In this document: piece by piece, positions 20,978 to 31,393 of the stretch
Numbering within the stretch: the stretch's first letter is position 1
Layout: every line of letters begins with the position of its first letter
From: Flavobacteriales bacterium
Lineage (GTDB): Bacteria > Bacteroidota > Bacteroidia > Flavobacteriales_D > Crocinitomicaceae
Direction of reading: 5' to 3'
Assembly (NCBI GenBank): GCA_015665275.1
Contig: JADFAL010000008.1
Span: 32,094 to 96,093 of the forward strand
Length of the DNA stretch: 64,000 nucleotides
Translations under genes and position numbers: made by a program
The notes under the pieces: generated by a model
Told to the model about the DNA's origin: nothing
What the model saw: only the letters and a program-made list of their open reading frames with translations
Databases searched by the model: none

Positions 20978-22261
20978 CTATTCCTCGTCGACGAACCAGG
21001 TCTTTCCACGCTGGATCATAGAATCGAAGAACGATCCTCTTGTTTTTTCGGAGTGTGTCTTTACATCACCCGTGCTTGCCGCTTCGGGTTGACGTTTTTT
21101 AGACTTCTCCAAATCTTCAAAGCCTTTCAATACCAATCCAATTCCGGTTGCGTACATCGGGCTTTTGATTGCTTCGTTGTTTGTATTGGCCAAGTGCTCT
21201 GTTGGATATCCAATTCGTGTATCCATTCCAGTTACGTACTCGAACAATTGGGTAATATGACGTAGTTGAGATCCACCACCGGTAACCACAATTCCACCAA
21301 TCAATTTCTTCTCGTATCCAGAGTTACGAATTTCGTAATGCACGAGGTCGATGATTTCTTCCATTCGTGCTTGGATGATGCTTGCCAAATTACGAATGGT
21401 AATTTCCTTTGGTGCACGGCCGCGCAATCCTGGAATGGCTACTACTTCGTTTTCTTGACTTTCACTTGCCAATGCAGAACCGAATTTTTGCTTCAGTTTT
21501 TCTGCCTGACGTTTCATGATCGTGCATCCCTCTTTGATGTCTTCGGTAATCACGTTTCCTCCAAATGGAATAACCGCCGTGTGACGAATGATCCCTTCGT
21601 GGAAAATAGCAACATCCGTAGTACCACCTCCGATATCTACCAAAACTACACCTGCCTCTTTTTCCTCATCCGTTAAAACAGAATCAGCAGAAGCAATGGG
21701 CTCTAGAATAATGTCTTTCACTTTCAATCCTGAACGTTCTACACATTTGTGAATGTTCATGGATGCTCCGATGTTGCCAGTAATGATATGGAAGTTTGCT
21801 TCCAAACGCACTCCAGACATTCCAATCGGATCTTTAATCCCTTGCTCGCTATCGATGATGTACTCTTGTGGTAAAACCGTAATGATTTCCTCACCCGGAG
21901 GCATTGCCAATTTGTACATATCATCTACCAGACAATCAATATCAATCTGAGAGATTTCACTTTCAAGATTGGTACGTGTGTGAATTCCGCGGTGCTGGAT
22001 GCTCTTAATGTGCTGACCTGCAATACCTACATTCACCGTATTAATTTTCAATTGCCCTTCAATGCGTGATTCAGCTTCCTCCACTGCACCTGCAATAGAC
22101 TGAATTGTTTTGTCAATATTGGATACCATACCGCGCATCACTCCAAGTGACTCGGCTTTACCCATTGACAAAATTTCAATTTTCCCGTGTTCATTTTTAC
22201 GTCCCACGAAGCATGCGATCTTCGTCGTACCAATATCCAATCCTACAATAACTTTACCCAT
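20978..22261 (-). CDS. ftsA: Cell division protein FtsA
   Basis: VGLDIGTTKIACFVG, VVLVDIGGGTTDVAIF, GGIVVTGGGSQL; position in dcw cluster. Confidence 0.97.
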   Translation of the reverse strand: MGKVIVGLDIGTTKIACFVGRKNEHGKIEILSMGKAESLGVMRGMVSNIDKTIQSIAGAVEEAESRIEGQLKINTVNVGIAGQHIKSIQHRGIHTRTNLESEISQIDIDCLVDDMYKLAMPPGEEIITVLPQEYIIDSEQGIKDPIGMSGVRLEANFHIITGNIGASMNIHKCVERSGLKVKDIILEPIASADSVLTDEEKEAGVVLVDIGGGTTDVAIFHEGIIRHTAVIPFGGNVITEDIKEGCTIMKRQAEKLKQKFGSALASESQENEVVAIPGLRGRAPKEITIRNLASIIQARMEEIIDLVHYEIRNSGYEKKLIGGIVVTGGGSQLRHITQLFEYVTGMDTRIGYPTEHLANTNNEAIKSPMYATGIGLVLKGFEDLEKSKKRQPEAASTGDVKTHSEKTRGSFFDSMIQRGKTWFVDEE

Positions 22262-23060
22262 CCGTTTCCTTTTTCTTGCAAACTATTTGGTCCTCGTACT
22301 TGAGGCTAATTTCTCTATATGTGTTCCAGCCTTCATAAGGCATGGCTTCTTTGTAAAATATTTTGAGTTTCTTGAATTTCTCTGCGACTTCTTTTTCAGT
22401 CAAAGCGGAACCAAAAACTACTTTTTGATCCCCCACCAGTGGTATGAGTACAAAGTCACCATTCTGTTCGAGGTGAATTTGACCTATGAGAGAATGGAAC
22501 AAGGGATCATTACAAACATAACTGGAAATACGATAGATATCATCTAGCTTTCGAATACTTTTCAAGGAGTCGTTGTTAATAATCTCCGGCAAGTTTTCAC
22601 CCTCCAAACGGTCTGAAATATTGCCTGTTACGACCAAAACTCGAGCTGCATGTACATCGGAAATTTCCATCTTTACTCCTTCATCATCGAGGTAGTACGT
22701 TTGTCCCTGTTCATTAAAGATTCTGGCAATTGGATTTCGCGTGGTTACCTCAATCTTCCATTCTCCTCCTAACCTTCTGTAAACACGCGCATCCTTTACC
22801 TGAGAAATGCTTTTCAAATATTCCTCAATCTCCCCAATCGGCAGATCGCCGGAGCGCATTCCTTTCTGCCACAAATTATGAAAATCGAGATCACTCAGAA
22901 TTTCCTCTTCTGTAATAAAATGTGCCTCCCCTTCCACATGCACCTCGATAAGTGGCTGCCCCGTGAGAATTTCATCCTGTGCTTTCTGAGTGATTATCAA
23001 AAGGGCAATCACAAGCACTGCAAAAGAGGACCACAATGTTATTCTTAACCATGGCTTCAT
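22254..23060 (-). CDS. ftsQ: Cell division protein FtsQ-like
   Basis: Single N-terminal TM, POTRA-like region, between murC and ftsA. Confidence 0.8.
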   Translation of the reverse strand: MKPWLRITLWSSFAVLVIALLIITQKAQDEILTGQPLIEVHVEGEAHFITEEEILSDLDFHNLWQKGMRSGDLPIGEIEEYLKSISQVKDARVYRRLGGEWKIEVTTRNPIARIFNEQGQTYYLDDEGVKMEISDVHAARVLVVTGNISDRLEGENLPEIINNDSLKSIRKLDDIYRISSYVCNDPLFHSLIGQIHLEQNGDFVLIPLVGDQKVVFGSALTEKEVAEKFKKLKIFYKEAMPYEGWNTYREISLKYEDQIVCKKKETDG

Positions 23061-24475
23061 GATAATAATGCGTTTTTGAGAGGTTCTACAATTCGATCAA
23101 TGTCGCCTGCACCTATGGTGAGAATGACTTGACCATTATTCTCGTATTCCAACTCATCCTGTTGCCCATCCCTTCTCGACAAGCCCGAAGTCCGGGTAAT
23201 TTCCTCAACAATTTCAGGAGCTTGTAACACTCTACTTTCTGAAGCCGTCACTTTCTCCAAAAGTGCATCGCTGGTGATTCCTGAAATGGGCTCTTCGCGG
23301 GCAGGATAGATAGGCATTAGGACAACTTCATCTAGGCGACTGAGTTGTTCTGCGAAACCGTCAAAGAAATCACGGGTACGTGTGAATAAATGCGGTTGAA
23401 ATATACCCGTGATTCTTTTTCCTGCATACAGCAATTCGACGGAATCAATTAATGCTTTTATTTCTGTTGGATGGTGCGCGTAATCATCGATGTACACCAA
23501 ATTTTCTTCTCTGATATGATACTCAAAACGACGCTTAACCCCCTTGAAGGACTCCAGCCCCTCACGAATTACTTCTTCGTTCAATCCGACAAATTCCGCC
23601 AATGCAATACAAGCAATCGCGTTCTCGGCATTATGAACTCCGGGGAGACCTAATCGTACTGACTTCCATTCCGCAATCGGCGTCTTGACATCAATCGTGA
23701 AAAAACCCTCTTCTACCCGTGGATTCCAACCGGAATAATCTGCCTCTCGACTGAGCGCATACGAAACGGAATTCTTGTGCTTCAATTCTACATCAAGGTG
23801 CCGAACCAACAGCCCTTTCGATTGAATTTGACTTGCGTATTCTCGGAAACCTTCCAAAAACGTATCGCTATTTCCATAAATATCGAGGTGGTCTGCGTCG
23901 GTAGAAGTAATAATAGAGGCAAGCGGTGTCAAGTGCAAGAAGGAGCGGTCAAATTCGTCCGCTTCGACGACCGTCCAATCGCTATTCCCTTGCACAAAAT
24001 TGGATTGAAAGTTGGAACTAATCCCACCAAGAAAAGCATTGCATTTATCATCAGACACATCCAACATATGCGCCAACATCGTACTCGTCGTTGTTTTTCC
24101 ATGTGTTCCTGCAACGGCTAATCCTTTCGTGTTTTGTGTAATCATTCCAAGAACTTCGGCGCGCTTCTTCACCACGAACCCTGCATGCTTCACATGCAAT
24201 AACTCGCCGAAATTTCTTGGAATTGCCGGGGTATACACCACCAATGTTTTATCTATATCTCTAAAACCTTCCGGAATGGATGGACCAAAATCTTCGTAAT
24301 GAATTTCAATTCCTTCTTCCTCCAATTTTGCAGTTAAAGGAGAAGGGGTTTTGTCGTACCCCGCAACAGGCCATCCCAATGAATTAAAATAGCGTGCCAA
24401 GGCCGACATACCGATTCCTCCAACGCCAATAAAATAGGCTCGGTCGAATTGCTCGATATGTTCTTTAGAAATCAT
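23057..24475 (-). CDS. murC: UDP-N-acetylmuramate--L-alanine ligase
   Basis: FIGVGGIGMSALA, GTHGKTTTSTML, DDYAHHPTEI, TIGAGDID. Confidence 0.97.
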   Translation of the reverse strand: MISKEHIEQFDRAYFIGVGGIGMSALARYFNSLGWPVAGYDKTPSPLTAKLEEEGIEIHYEDFGPSIPEGFRDIDKTLVVYTPAIPRNFGELLHVKHAGFVVKKRAEVLGMITQNTKGLAVAGTHGKTTTSTMLAHMLDVSDDKCNAFLGGISSNFQSNFVQGNSDWTVVEADEFDRSFLHLTPLASIITSTDADHLDIYGNSDTFLEGFREYASQIQSKGLLVRHLDVELKHKNSVSYALSREADYSGWNPRVEEGFFTIDVKTPIAEWKSVRLGLPGVHNAENAIACIALAEFVGLNEEVIREGLESFKGVKRRFEYHIREENLVYIDDYAHHPTEIKALIDSVELLYAGKRITGIFQPHLFTRTRDFFDGFAEQLSRLDEVVLMPIYPAREEPISGITSDALLEKVTASESRVLQAPEIVEEITRTSGLSRRDGQQDELEYENNGQVILTIGAGDIDRIVEPLKNALLS

Positions 24476-25644
24476 TTTCTTGCTACTTTCTCCAATTCGT
24501 CCACAATACTTGCAGTTGCCCCTGGCTTTGCGAGCGGAGCAATATTATTCTTCAATTCTGCGCAGCGTCCCTCATCCTGAACCAATGCCAATGCCTCTGG
24601 AATGAGTGTTTCTTTTGCCTCTACATCTTTGATCAGAACTGCGGCATCTTTACTCACCAAGGCCATAGCATTCTTGGTTTGATGGTCTTCCGCCACGTTG
24701 GGTGACGGAACCAAAATAGATGGCTTCTCAACAATGCATAATTCGGATACAGAACTGGCTCCGGCTCTTGAAATTACCACATCCGCCATCGCGTATGCTA
24801 AATCCATTCGCGTGATAAATTGTACCATTTTAACGTTTCCTAGGTTGAGTTCTCCTTCCGTCTCGACAGGCTCGACGTCCGGTTTTTTCTCTACCGAATC
24901 CGTATCTCGACTACGCTCAAGGCTCTTTAACTCACCCTTGAGTTTTTCGAAGTAGAGTTTTCCACATTGCCACAATACCTGAACATCACTTTTTTGGAGC
25001 TCTTCCAAATGTTCAACTACACTTTCGTTTAATGTTCGCGCACCAAGACTTCCTCCTATAATCAAGACTGTTTTCTTGCCTGGATCGAAACCGTAGAACT
25101 TGTATCCCTCTGCTTCCTTTCCAGCGATATCTACCATGTTTTTACGGGTGGGATTTCCGGTCATTACGATCACATCTTTCGGAAACACCGATTCCAATCC
25201 TTCGTAAGCAACACAAATCACCTTGGCTTTCCTAGCTAATAATTTGTTCGTTTTCCCGGCAAATGCATTTTGCTCTTGCAGCGCTGTTGGATACTTCATC
25301 ATGGATGCAGCCTTCAATGTAGGACCACTTGCATAACCTCCTACTCCAACTACTATTTCAGGATTGAATTTCTTTACAATCCCTCGAGCCTTCATTACAC
25401 TTTTGATAATCTTGAATGGAAGTAAGAAATTTGAAAGGGCCAATTTGCGTTTCAAACCTACAATCTCAAGGCCTTCAATTTTATATCCCGCTGCAGGAAC
25501 TTTTTCCATCTCCATTTTACCGGTAGCACCAACGAAAAGAATTTCTGCTTCGGGGTTTCGACGTTTGATTTCATCTGCAATGGCAATGGCGGGAAAGATA
25601 TGTCCTCCCGTTCCTCCACCTGAAACTATAGCTTTTTTGATCAT
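24472..25644 (-). CDS. murG: UDP-N-acetylglucosamine--undecaprenyl-PP-MurNAc-pentapeptide GlcNAc transferase
   Basis: SGGGTGGHIFPAIAIADE, GGYASGPTLKAA, GGSLGARTLN; start likely MIKKAIVSGGG at 25644. Confidence 0.96.
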   Translation of the reverse strand: MIKKAIVSGGGTGGHIFPAIAIADEIKRRNPEAEILFVGATGKMEMEKVPAAGYKIEGLEIVGLKRKLALSNFLLPFKIIKSVMKARGIVKKFNPEIVVGVGGYASGPTLKAASMMKYPTALQEQNAFAGKTNKLLARKAKVICVAYEGLESVFPKDVIVMTGNPTRKNMVDIAGKEAEGYKFYGFDPGKKTVLIIGGSLGARTLNESVVEHLEELQKSDVQVLWQCGKLYFEKLKGELKSLERSRDTDSVEKKPDVEPVETEGELNLGNVKMVQFITRMDLAYAMADVVISRAGASSVSELCIVEKPSILVPSPNVAEDHQTKNAMALVSKDAAVLIKDVEAKETLIPEALALVQDEGRCAELKNNIAPLAKPGATASIVDELEKVARK

Positions 25645-25645
25645 C

Positions 25646-26860
25646 TTATTCCGTTTCAAATACCGCGTTGTCTTCTTCTAATATTTCGTCGCTCTCGCCA
25701 TTCTCTTTTTGCTGGTTATACGCAATGGATTGCACCACCCCAAGAGCGAGACAAGTCATAATCATTGCAGATCCACCCATGGCTAAAAGCGGCATATTTT
25801 GTCCAGTAACCGGGAACATTCCCGTACACACCAGCATGTTTACGGCCGCTTGACTGAGTATGAGAATTCCGATCCCAAGGCAAACGTAACTCTCGAATAG
25901 TTTTTTAGAACTCAATCCAATCCGCATGATTCGATACAATAGAATGAGGTAGAGCATGATGAGAATTCCCGCCGCAATCGGGCCGAGCTCTTCGACATAA
26001 CTCGCATAATAGAAATCGGCGTAGGCCTCTGGTAAATATTCTTTGAGCTGTCCGTCTCCAACACCTTGCCCTCCCAGAACCCTCATTTCCCCCAAATCAA
26101 TACGACCGTTATAAATCGCATCCAAGGAGTTTTGAACCTGTGCATTTTCAATGATATTCTCATCGTTGTTTGCATGATTGAACAATCGGTTTTCCCAGGT
26201 TTCCAATCGCGGAAGAATGCGTAGATCCGGAGCAGCTTTTTGAATCAAAACAATAAACATAAACAATGCTACTCCGCCTCCAATCAATCCGGCGACTTTG
26301 AGAAAGGGAACTTTGGCAATAAACATAATGGCAAGACAGATGGCAAACAAAATGGCCGCCGTTGAAAAGTTGTCTTTCAAGATGAGTGCACAAATGACCA
26401 CAATAGGCGTAACTAGGGGCAAAAATCCTTCCCGCCAATCATTCATCACCTCTTTCTTTTTTACCAATATTCGCGAAACATAAACGATCAATGCGAGCTT
26501 GGCAAAATCAGAGGACTGAAAGGTTAGGCCTACGAATGGAATTCGCACCCATCTACCTGCATCGTTGACTCGAACACCAAAGAAAAAGGTGAACAACAAA
26601 AGACCAATTGCAAGGTAGAACCCAAATTTGGCGAGTTTGGAAAAATAGACGGGATCTCGCCTGTGTACCCAAAACATTACGCCCAAACCGATAATTACAT
26701 AGATGAAATGTTTGAACAAGTATTTGAAAGGTGTCCCTCCTTCGATTTTCACCAAAATAGGCACGAAGCTGTAAACGCTCACCAAAGAAAAGGCAAGCAT
26801 CAACAAAGTGATAATCCAAATCACCCGGTCTCCTTTCAAACGACTTAGCAAGTTACTCAT
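25646..26860 (-). CDS. ftsW: FtsW/RodA/SpoVE family protein
   Basis: Polytopic; GQNMPLLAMGGSAMIMTCLALG. Confidence 0.92.
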   Translation of the reverse strand: MSNLLSRLKGDRVIWIITLLMLAFSLVSVYSFVPILVKIEGGTPFKYLFKHFIYVIIGLGVMFWVHRRDPVYFSKLAKFGFYLAIGLLLFTFFFGVRVNDAGRWVRIPFVGLTFQSSDFAKLALIVYVSRILVKKKEVMNDWREGFLPLVTPIVVICALILKDNFSTAAILFAICLAIMFIAKVPFLKVAGLIGGGVALFMFIVLIQKAAPDLRILPRLETWENRLFNHANNDENIIENAQVQNSLDAIYNGRIDLGEMRVLGGQGVGDGQLKEYLPEAYADFYYASYVEELGPIAAGILIMLYLILLYRIMRIGLSSKKLFESYVCLGIGILILSQAAVNMLVCTGMFPVTGQNMPLLAMGGSAMIMTCLALGVVQSIAYNQQKENGESDEILEEDNAVFETE

Positions 26861-27330
26861 CCGTACTTATGAATGTATCTTTCTAATAATTCTAACTCTT
26901 CGTGTGACCCTACTCCTTCAGTAGTAAAAAGGAACACACGTCTTGTATTTTCAAAAGAGCGAACCAAATCCAACGATGCTTGAACATCTCCTGTTCCGGC
27001 AACTTTATCAATGGTGTAAATTTCTTCTCCACTCAACTTTACATTTCCATAGTCGCTAACGACCACCGTTTCAATGGTATCTAGCACTTCCGGATAATAG
27101 CGGATAGCACATTTGATTTGGCTTTGTTTCCCTACCCAAACAACTGGAAATGGGAAGTTAGAGATGACAGTAGTAAGTGCTTCGAAATGCGGATTGACCC
27201 AGGCAAATACATCCATGCTTTTCCATTTCCCAAGGGGTCGCATCGCTTCTAACGAACGTGCTCGTTCCAGTCCTTCTTTTCTTGCTTGAAGAAGATCGGA
27301 CTCAGTAGTTTTGATTGTTAGCTTTTTCAT
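26857..27330 (-). CDS. Hypothetical 157-aa protein between murD and ftsW
   Basis: Start MKKLTIKTTESDLLQARKEG at 27330, 1 nt from murD; the longer track start lies inside murD. Confidence 0.7.
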   Translation of the reverse strand: MKKLTIKTTESDLLQARKEGLERARSLEAMRPLGKWKSMDVFAWVNPHFEALTTVISNFPFPVVWVGKQSQIKCAIRYYPEVLDTIETVVVSDYGNVKLSGEEIYTIDKVAGTGDVQASLDLVRSFENTRRVFLFTTEGVGSHEELELLERYIHKYG

Positions 27331-27331
27331 C

Positions 27332-28684
27332 TTAAAGCGAACGAACGGCTTTTTTGTATTCGTTTCCGCGCTCTTCGTAATTCTCGAACAAATCGAAACT
27401 TGCACATGCCGGAGAAAGCAAAACTGTTTCTTCCTTACGCGCCAATCGATATCCATAAGCTACTGCCTCCATTGCTGAAGAAGCTTCGTAGATTTCAGTA
27501 GTAATAGCGCCAAATGCCTGTTTGATTTTCTCGTTGTCTTTACCAAGACAAATGATCGCTTTCACCTTGTCTTTGACCAATTCTGTTAATTCCGAGTAGT
27601 CGTTTCCTTTATCGACACCACCAACAATCCAAACGGTTGGCTTGTCCATGCTTTCTAGTGCGAACCAGGTAGAATTTACATTCGTTGCTTTGGAATCATT
27701 AATGAATTCGATACCGTGTACTTTCGCCACGAACTCCAATCGGTGCTCTACATTGACGAAGTCGCTCAAGCTTTCTCGAACGGATTCTTTACGGATTTCA
27801 AGAATTCTTGACGCGATTCCGGACGCCAGGGAATTCTGTGCATTGTGCTTGCCCTTGAGGGCTAAATCATGAATTGACATAGTGAATTGATCGTTTATGT
27901 TTGTTGTTATTGTTAGTTGTTCGTTGCTATTGATATATCCCCCGACTTCTTGTGGCTCGGTGAGTGAGAATGGGGCAAACTTTGCTTTGAAATCGCCCTT
28001 TGAGATGATTTCTGTAATGTTTGGGTCATCAAAATTGTAGATGAGCCAATCGTTTGCCGATTGATTTTGCGTAATTCGAAATTTGGAGGCGATATAGTTC
28101 TCCATCTTATTGTCGTAACGGTCCAAATGATCCGGTGTGATATTCATCAACAGAGCGATGTCCGCTTTGAAATCGACCATGCCATCCAACTGGAAAGAAC
28201 TGAGCTCCAAAACGTAGTAATCGAACTCTTTTTCCGCCACTTGCTTTGCGAAGCTATCACCAACATTCCCTGCCAATCCGACGTTCAAACCGGCTTTCTT
28301 TAAGATGTGATGCAAAAGCATTGTGGTGGTAGTTTTTCCGTTACTACCCGTAATACAAATTGTCTTTGCGGTATTGTAATACCCAGCAAATTCGATTTCT
28401 GAAATCACTGGAATACCTTTGGCAATTGCCTTCAGGATCAATGGTGCCATATCCGGAATTCCCGGAGATTTTACAATTAGTTTAGCGTTTAGAATACGCT
28501 CTTCCGAATGCTTTCCTTGCTCCCACTCAACCGATAAATCCGTCAATTCTTTCGCGAAATTTTCCTTCACCTTCCCGAAATCTGAGACAAAGACCTCCCA
28601 GCCCTGCTTTTTTGCAAGCATAGCTGCTCCAACGCCGCTTTCGCCAGCGCCTAAAATGGCTATATGTCCGGGAGTCGGCTTCAA
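27332..28684 (-). CDS. murD: UDP-N-acetylmuramoyl-L-alanine--D-glutamate ligase
   Basis: AILGAGESGVGAAMLAK, CITGSNGKTTTTML, NDSKATN, LLSPACASFDLFENYEERG. Confidence 0.97.
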   Translation of the reverse strand: MKPTPGHIAILGAGESGVGAAMLAKKQGWEVFVSDFGKVKENFAKELTDLSVEWEQGKHSEERILNAKLIVKSPGIPDMAPLILKAIAKGIPVISEIEFAGYYNTAKTICITGSNGKTTTTMLLHHILKKAGLNVGLAGNVGDSFAKQVAEKEFDYYVLELSSFQLDGMVDFKADIALLMNITPDHLDRYDNKMENYIASKFRITQNQSANDWLIYNFDDPNITEIISKGDFKAKFAPFSLTEPQEVGGYINSNEQLTITTNINDQFTMSIHDLALKGKHNAQNSLASGIASRILEIRKESVRESLSDFVNVEHRLEFVAKVHGIEFINDSKATNVNSTWFALESMDKPTVWIVGGVDKGNDYSELTELVKDKVKAIICLGKDNEKIKQAFGAITTEIYEASSAMEAVAYGYRLARKEETVLLSPACASFDLFENYEERGNEYKKAVRSL

Positions 28685-28685
28685 T

Positions 28686-29933
28686 TTATCTTACTTTGAG
28701 TGTTACTATGGTTATTACCGCGAGTAGGATTGCTATAATCCAAAAGCGAGAAACAATCTTCGCTTCGTGCAATCCTTTTTTCTGGTAATGATGATGGAGC
28801 GGTGCCATTTTAAAGATCCGCCTGCCCTCACCGTATCGTTTCTTAGTGTATTTGAACCAGCCCACTTGCATTACAACCGACAAGTTTTCGATTAAGAATA
28901 CCCCACAAAGAATTGGAATCAACAACTCCTTACGAATGGAAATGGCAAATACAGCAATGATTCCACCGAGCGCCAAACTTCCGGTATCACCCATAAAGAC
29001 CTGCGCCGGAAACGAGTTGTACCAGAGAAACCCGATACAAGCTCCTACAAAGGCCGAAATGAAGATTACCAATTCCTCGGCGTACGGTATGTACATTACA
29101 TCGAGATAGTCGGCGAATTTTACGTTGGTGGAGACATAAGCTAGAATTGCCAGTGCAATCCCCGCGATAGCCGAGGTTCCCGTGGCGAGCCCATCCAGAC
29201 CATCGGTCATATTCGCACCGTTCGACACAGCAATTACGATAAAAATAACCACCGGAATGAACAACAACCAACCATAGGTTCCCGCCCAATCTCCGATCAA
29301 CCAGTTATAGTTAAACTCGTTATCTTTTACGAATGGAACGGTAGTTGTCATGTCTTTGGTACGTACCCACTTCGCGTTGTCTTCAGGCTCCAAATCCTCG
29401 TGCATATCCGTTACCAAAGCTTCGTTCTGTGACAATTTATGGAAGGAATCCACCTTCTTGTGCACTTGAACATCTGGATGGAAATACAAAATGCATCCAA
29501 CGATCAATCCAACTCCTACCTGACCCACTACCTTAAATCGGCCTGCAAGACCTTCTTTGTTCTTTTTAAATACCTTGATATAATCGTCGATGAATCCTAT
29601 CGCCCCCAACCAAACAGTTGCCAACAGCATTGTGATTACGTAGATATTATGAAGCTTAGCAAAAAGCAATGTTGGAATTAATATCGCAGCAAGAATGATC
29701 AATCCTCCCATGGTTGGAGTTCCTTGCTTTGCTAACTGACCCTCCAATCCAAGATCACGCACAGTTTCTCCGATCTGCTGCTTCTGCAACATACCGATGA
29801 GGCGTTTTCCGAAGACCATAGATACGATCAAAGAAGTAATTAGGGCCATCGCCGCTCGGAACGAGATGTACTCGAACAATCCCGCTCCCGGGAAATTAAA
29901 CTCTTGTAGATAATCGAATAAATAGGTAAGCAT
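28686..29933 (-). CDS. mraY: Phospho-N-acetylmuramoyl-pentapeptide-transferase
   Basis: [41 protein letters not shown]. Confidence 0.97.
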   Translation of the reverse strand: MLTYLFDYLQEFNFPGAGLFEYISFRAAMALITSLIVSMVFGKRLIGMLQKQQIGETVRDLGLEGQLAKQGTPTMGGLIILAAILIPTLLFAKLHNIYVITMLLATVWLGAIGFIDDYIKVFKKNKEGLAGRFKVVGQVGVGLIVGCILYFHPDVQVHKKVDSFHKLSQNEALVTDMHEDLEPEDNAKWVRTKDMTTTVPFVKDNEFNYNWLIGDWAGTYGWLLFIPVVIFIVIAVSNGANMTDGLDGLATGTSAIAGIALAILAYVSTNVKFADYLDVMYIPYAEELVIFISAFVGACIGFLWYNSFPAQVFMGDTGSLALGGIIAVFAISIRKELLIPILCGVFLIENLSVVMQVGWFKYTKKRYGEGRRIFKMAPLHHHYQKKGLHEAKIVSRFWIIAILLAVITIVTLKVR

Positions 29934-31393
29934 TATTTATGAAGTTTTGTAAGTAGTTCGTTTACTGTGGCGAGGTCATCGAAATCGTGACGCACCCCTT
30001 TTATTTCTTGATATTTCTCATGTCCTTTCCCGGCTATTAGGATGATATCACCAGTTTCCGACATGGACACTGCAGTTTTGATTGCTTGTCCGCGATTGGT
30101 AATGGAAAGTGTTTTTCTAAAGTTGGCTGCATCCACCCCTTCCATCATGTCTTCAATAATCGCATCCGGCTCTTCGGAACGCGGATTATCTGAAGTCAAA
30201 ATCACCTTGTCGGAGAACTTACATGCGATTTCCGCCATGATTGGCCGTTTTGCCTTGTCGCGATCACCTCCGCAACCGACAACGGTAATTACCTGCTCAT
30301 TTTTCGTGCGGATATTCTCGATGGTCTTCAAGACATTCTCCAATGCATCTGGCGTATGCGCGTAATCTACGATAGCCACAACACCATCGCTGCTTCGTGT
30401 ATACTCAAATCGTCCATCTACGGATCCTAATTCGCTCAATGCCGTCAATACCTCTGTTTCATCGTCTCCCAATTCCTGAGAAACACCGAAAACCGTCAAC
30501 AGGTTGTATGCATTGAAATCACCGATGAGTCGCGTCCATAATTCCGTCCCGTTAATCGTCATTACCAATCCCGAAAACTGATTTTCCAATACCTTCCCAT
30601 GGTAGTCTGAAATTGTCTTCAATGCGTAACTACGCTTCTTTGCTGCGGTATTTTGCAGCATAATCATTCCGTTTCTATCATCAAGATTCGTCAAGGCAAA
30701 TGCTTCTTTTGACAAGTCGTCGAAAAATGCCTTTTTCACACTGATATACTCCTTGAAGGTCTTATGATAATCGAGATGATCGTGCGTGATGTTTGTGAAT
30801 GCCGCGCCCGTAAAATTCAAACCAAGAATTCGGTTTTGATGAATCGCGTGTGAACTCACTTCCATAAAACAGTGCGAAACACCAACCTCTGCCATTTCGG
30901 CAAGAAGTGCATTCAATGAAATGGGATCCGGTGTTGTATGCGTACTCGGAATGTCACGTGCACCAATCTTATTTACCACTGTAGAAATCAATCCACATTC
31001 ATACCCTAACTTTCTATAAAGGTTGAACAGTAAAGTCGTTGTAGTTGTTTTTCCGTTTGTACCTGTTATCCCGATCAACTTCATCTTCGAGGAAGGATCA
31101 TCGTAAAAATTCTTCGCGACAATTGGAAGCGCTTCGGAAGTATCATTCACCACAACCAGTTGCACGGATTCCGGAACATCGACTACCTTTTCCGCAACGA
31201 TTACTGCCACTCCCTTCTCGATTACCTGAGGAATGAAATCGTGTCCGTCGCGCACTGTTCCAACCATTGCGAAAAACACGGAGGAATTGGTCACATCGCG
31301 TGAATCAAAGGTCAAGTGATCCACCGCAATAGCTGTAGCCCCTTTCACCTCTTTGATGTGCACACCATACAATATGTCTTTCAATTCCTGCAT
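29933..31393 (-). CDS. murE: UDP-N-acetylmuramoyl-L-alanyl-D-glutamate ligase (MurE)
   Basis: [40 protein letters not shown]. Confidence 0.97.
   Translation of the reverse strand: MQELKDILYGVHIKEVKGATAIAVDHLTFDSRDVTNSSVFFAMVGTVRDGHDFIPQVIEKGVAVIVAEKVVDVPESVQLVVVNDTSEALPIVAKNFYDDPSSKMKLIGITGTNGKTTTTTLLFNLYRKLGYECGLISTVVNKIGARDIPSTHTTPDPISLNALLAEMAEVGVSHCFMEVSSHAIHQNRILGLNFTGAAFTNITHDHLDYHKTFKEYISVKKAFFDDLSKEAFALTNLDDRNGMIMLQNTAAKKRSYALKTISDYHGKVLENQFSGLVMTINGTELWTRLIGDFNAYNLLTVFGVSQELGDDETEVLTALSELGSVDGRFEYTRSSDGVVAIVDYAHTPDALENVLKTIENIRTKNEQVITVVGCGGDRDKAKRPIMAEIACKFSDKVILTSDNPRSEEPDAIIEDMMEGVDAANFRKTLSITNRGQAIKTAVSMSETGDIILIAGKGHEKYQEIKGVRHDFDDLATVNELLTKLHK

Noticed and set aside
26857-27456. 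199-aa version of the murD-ftsW ORF
   Set aside because: First 42 residues lie in an alternative frame of the murD 3' end; the start at 27330 is more plausible.
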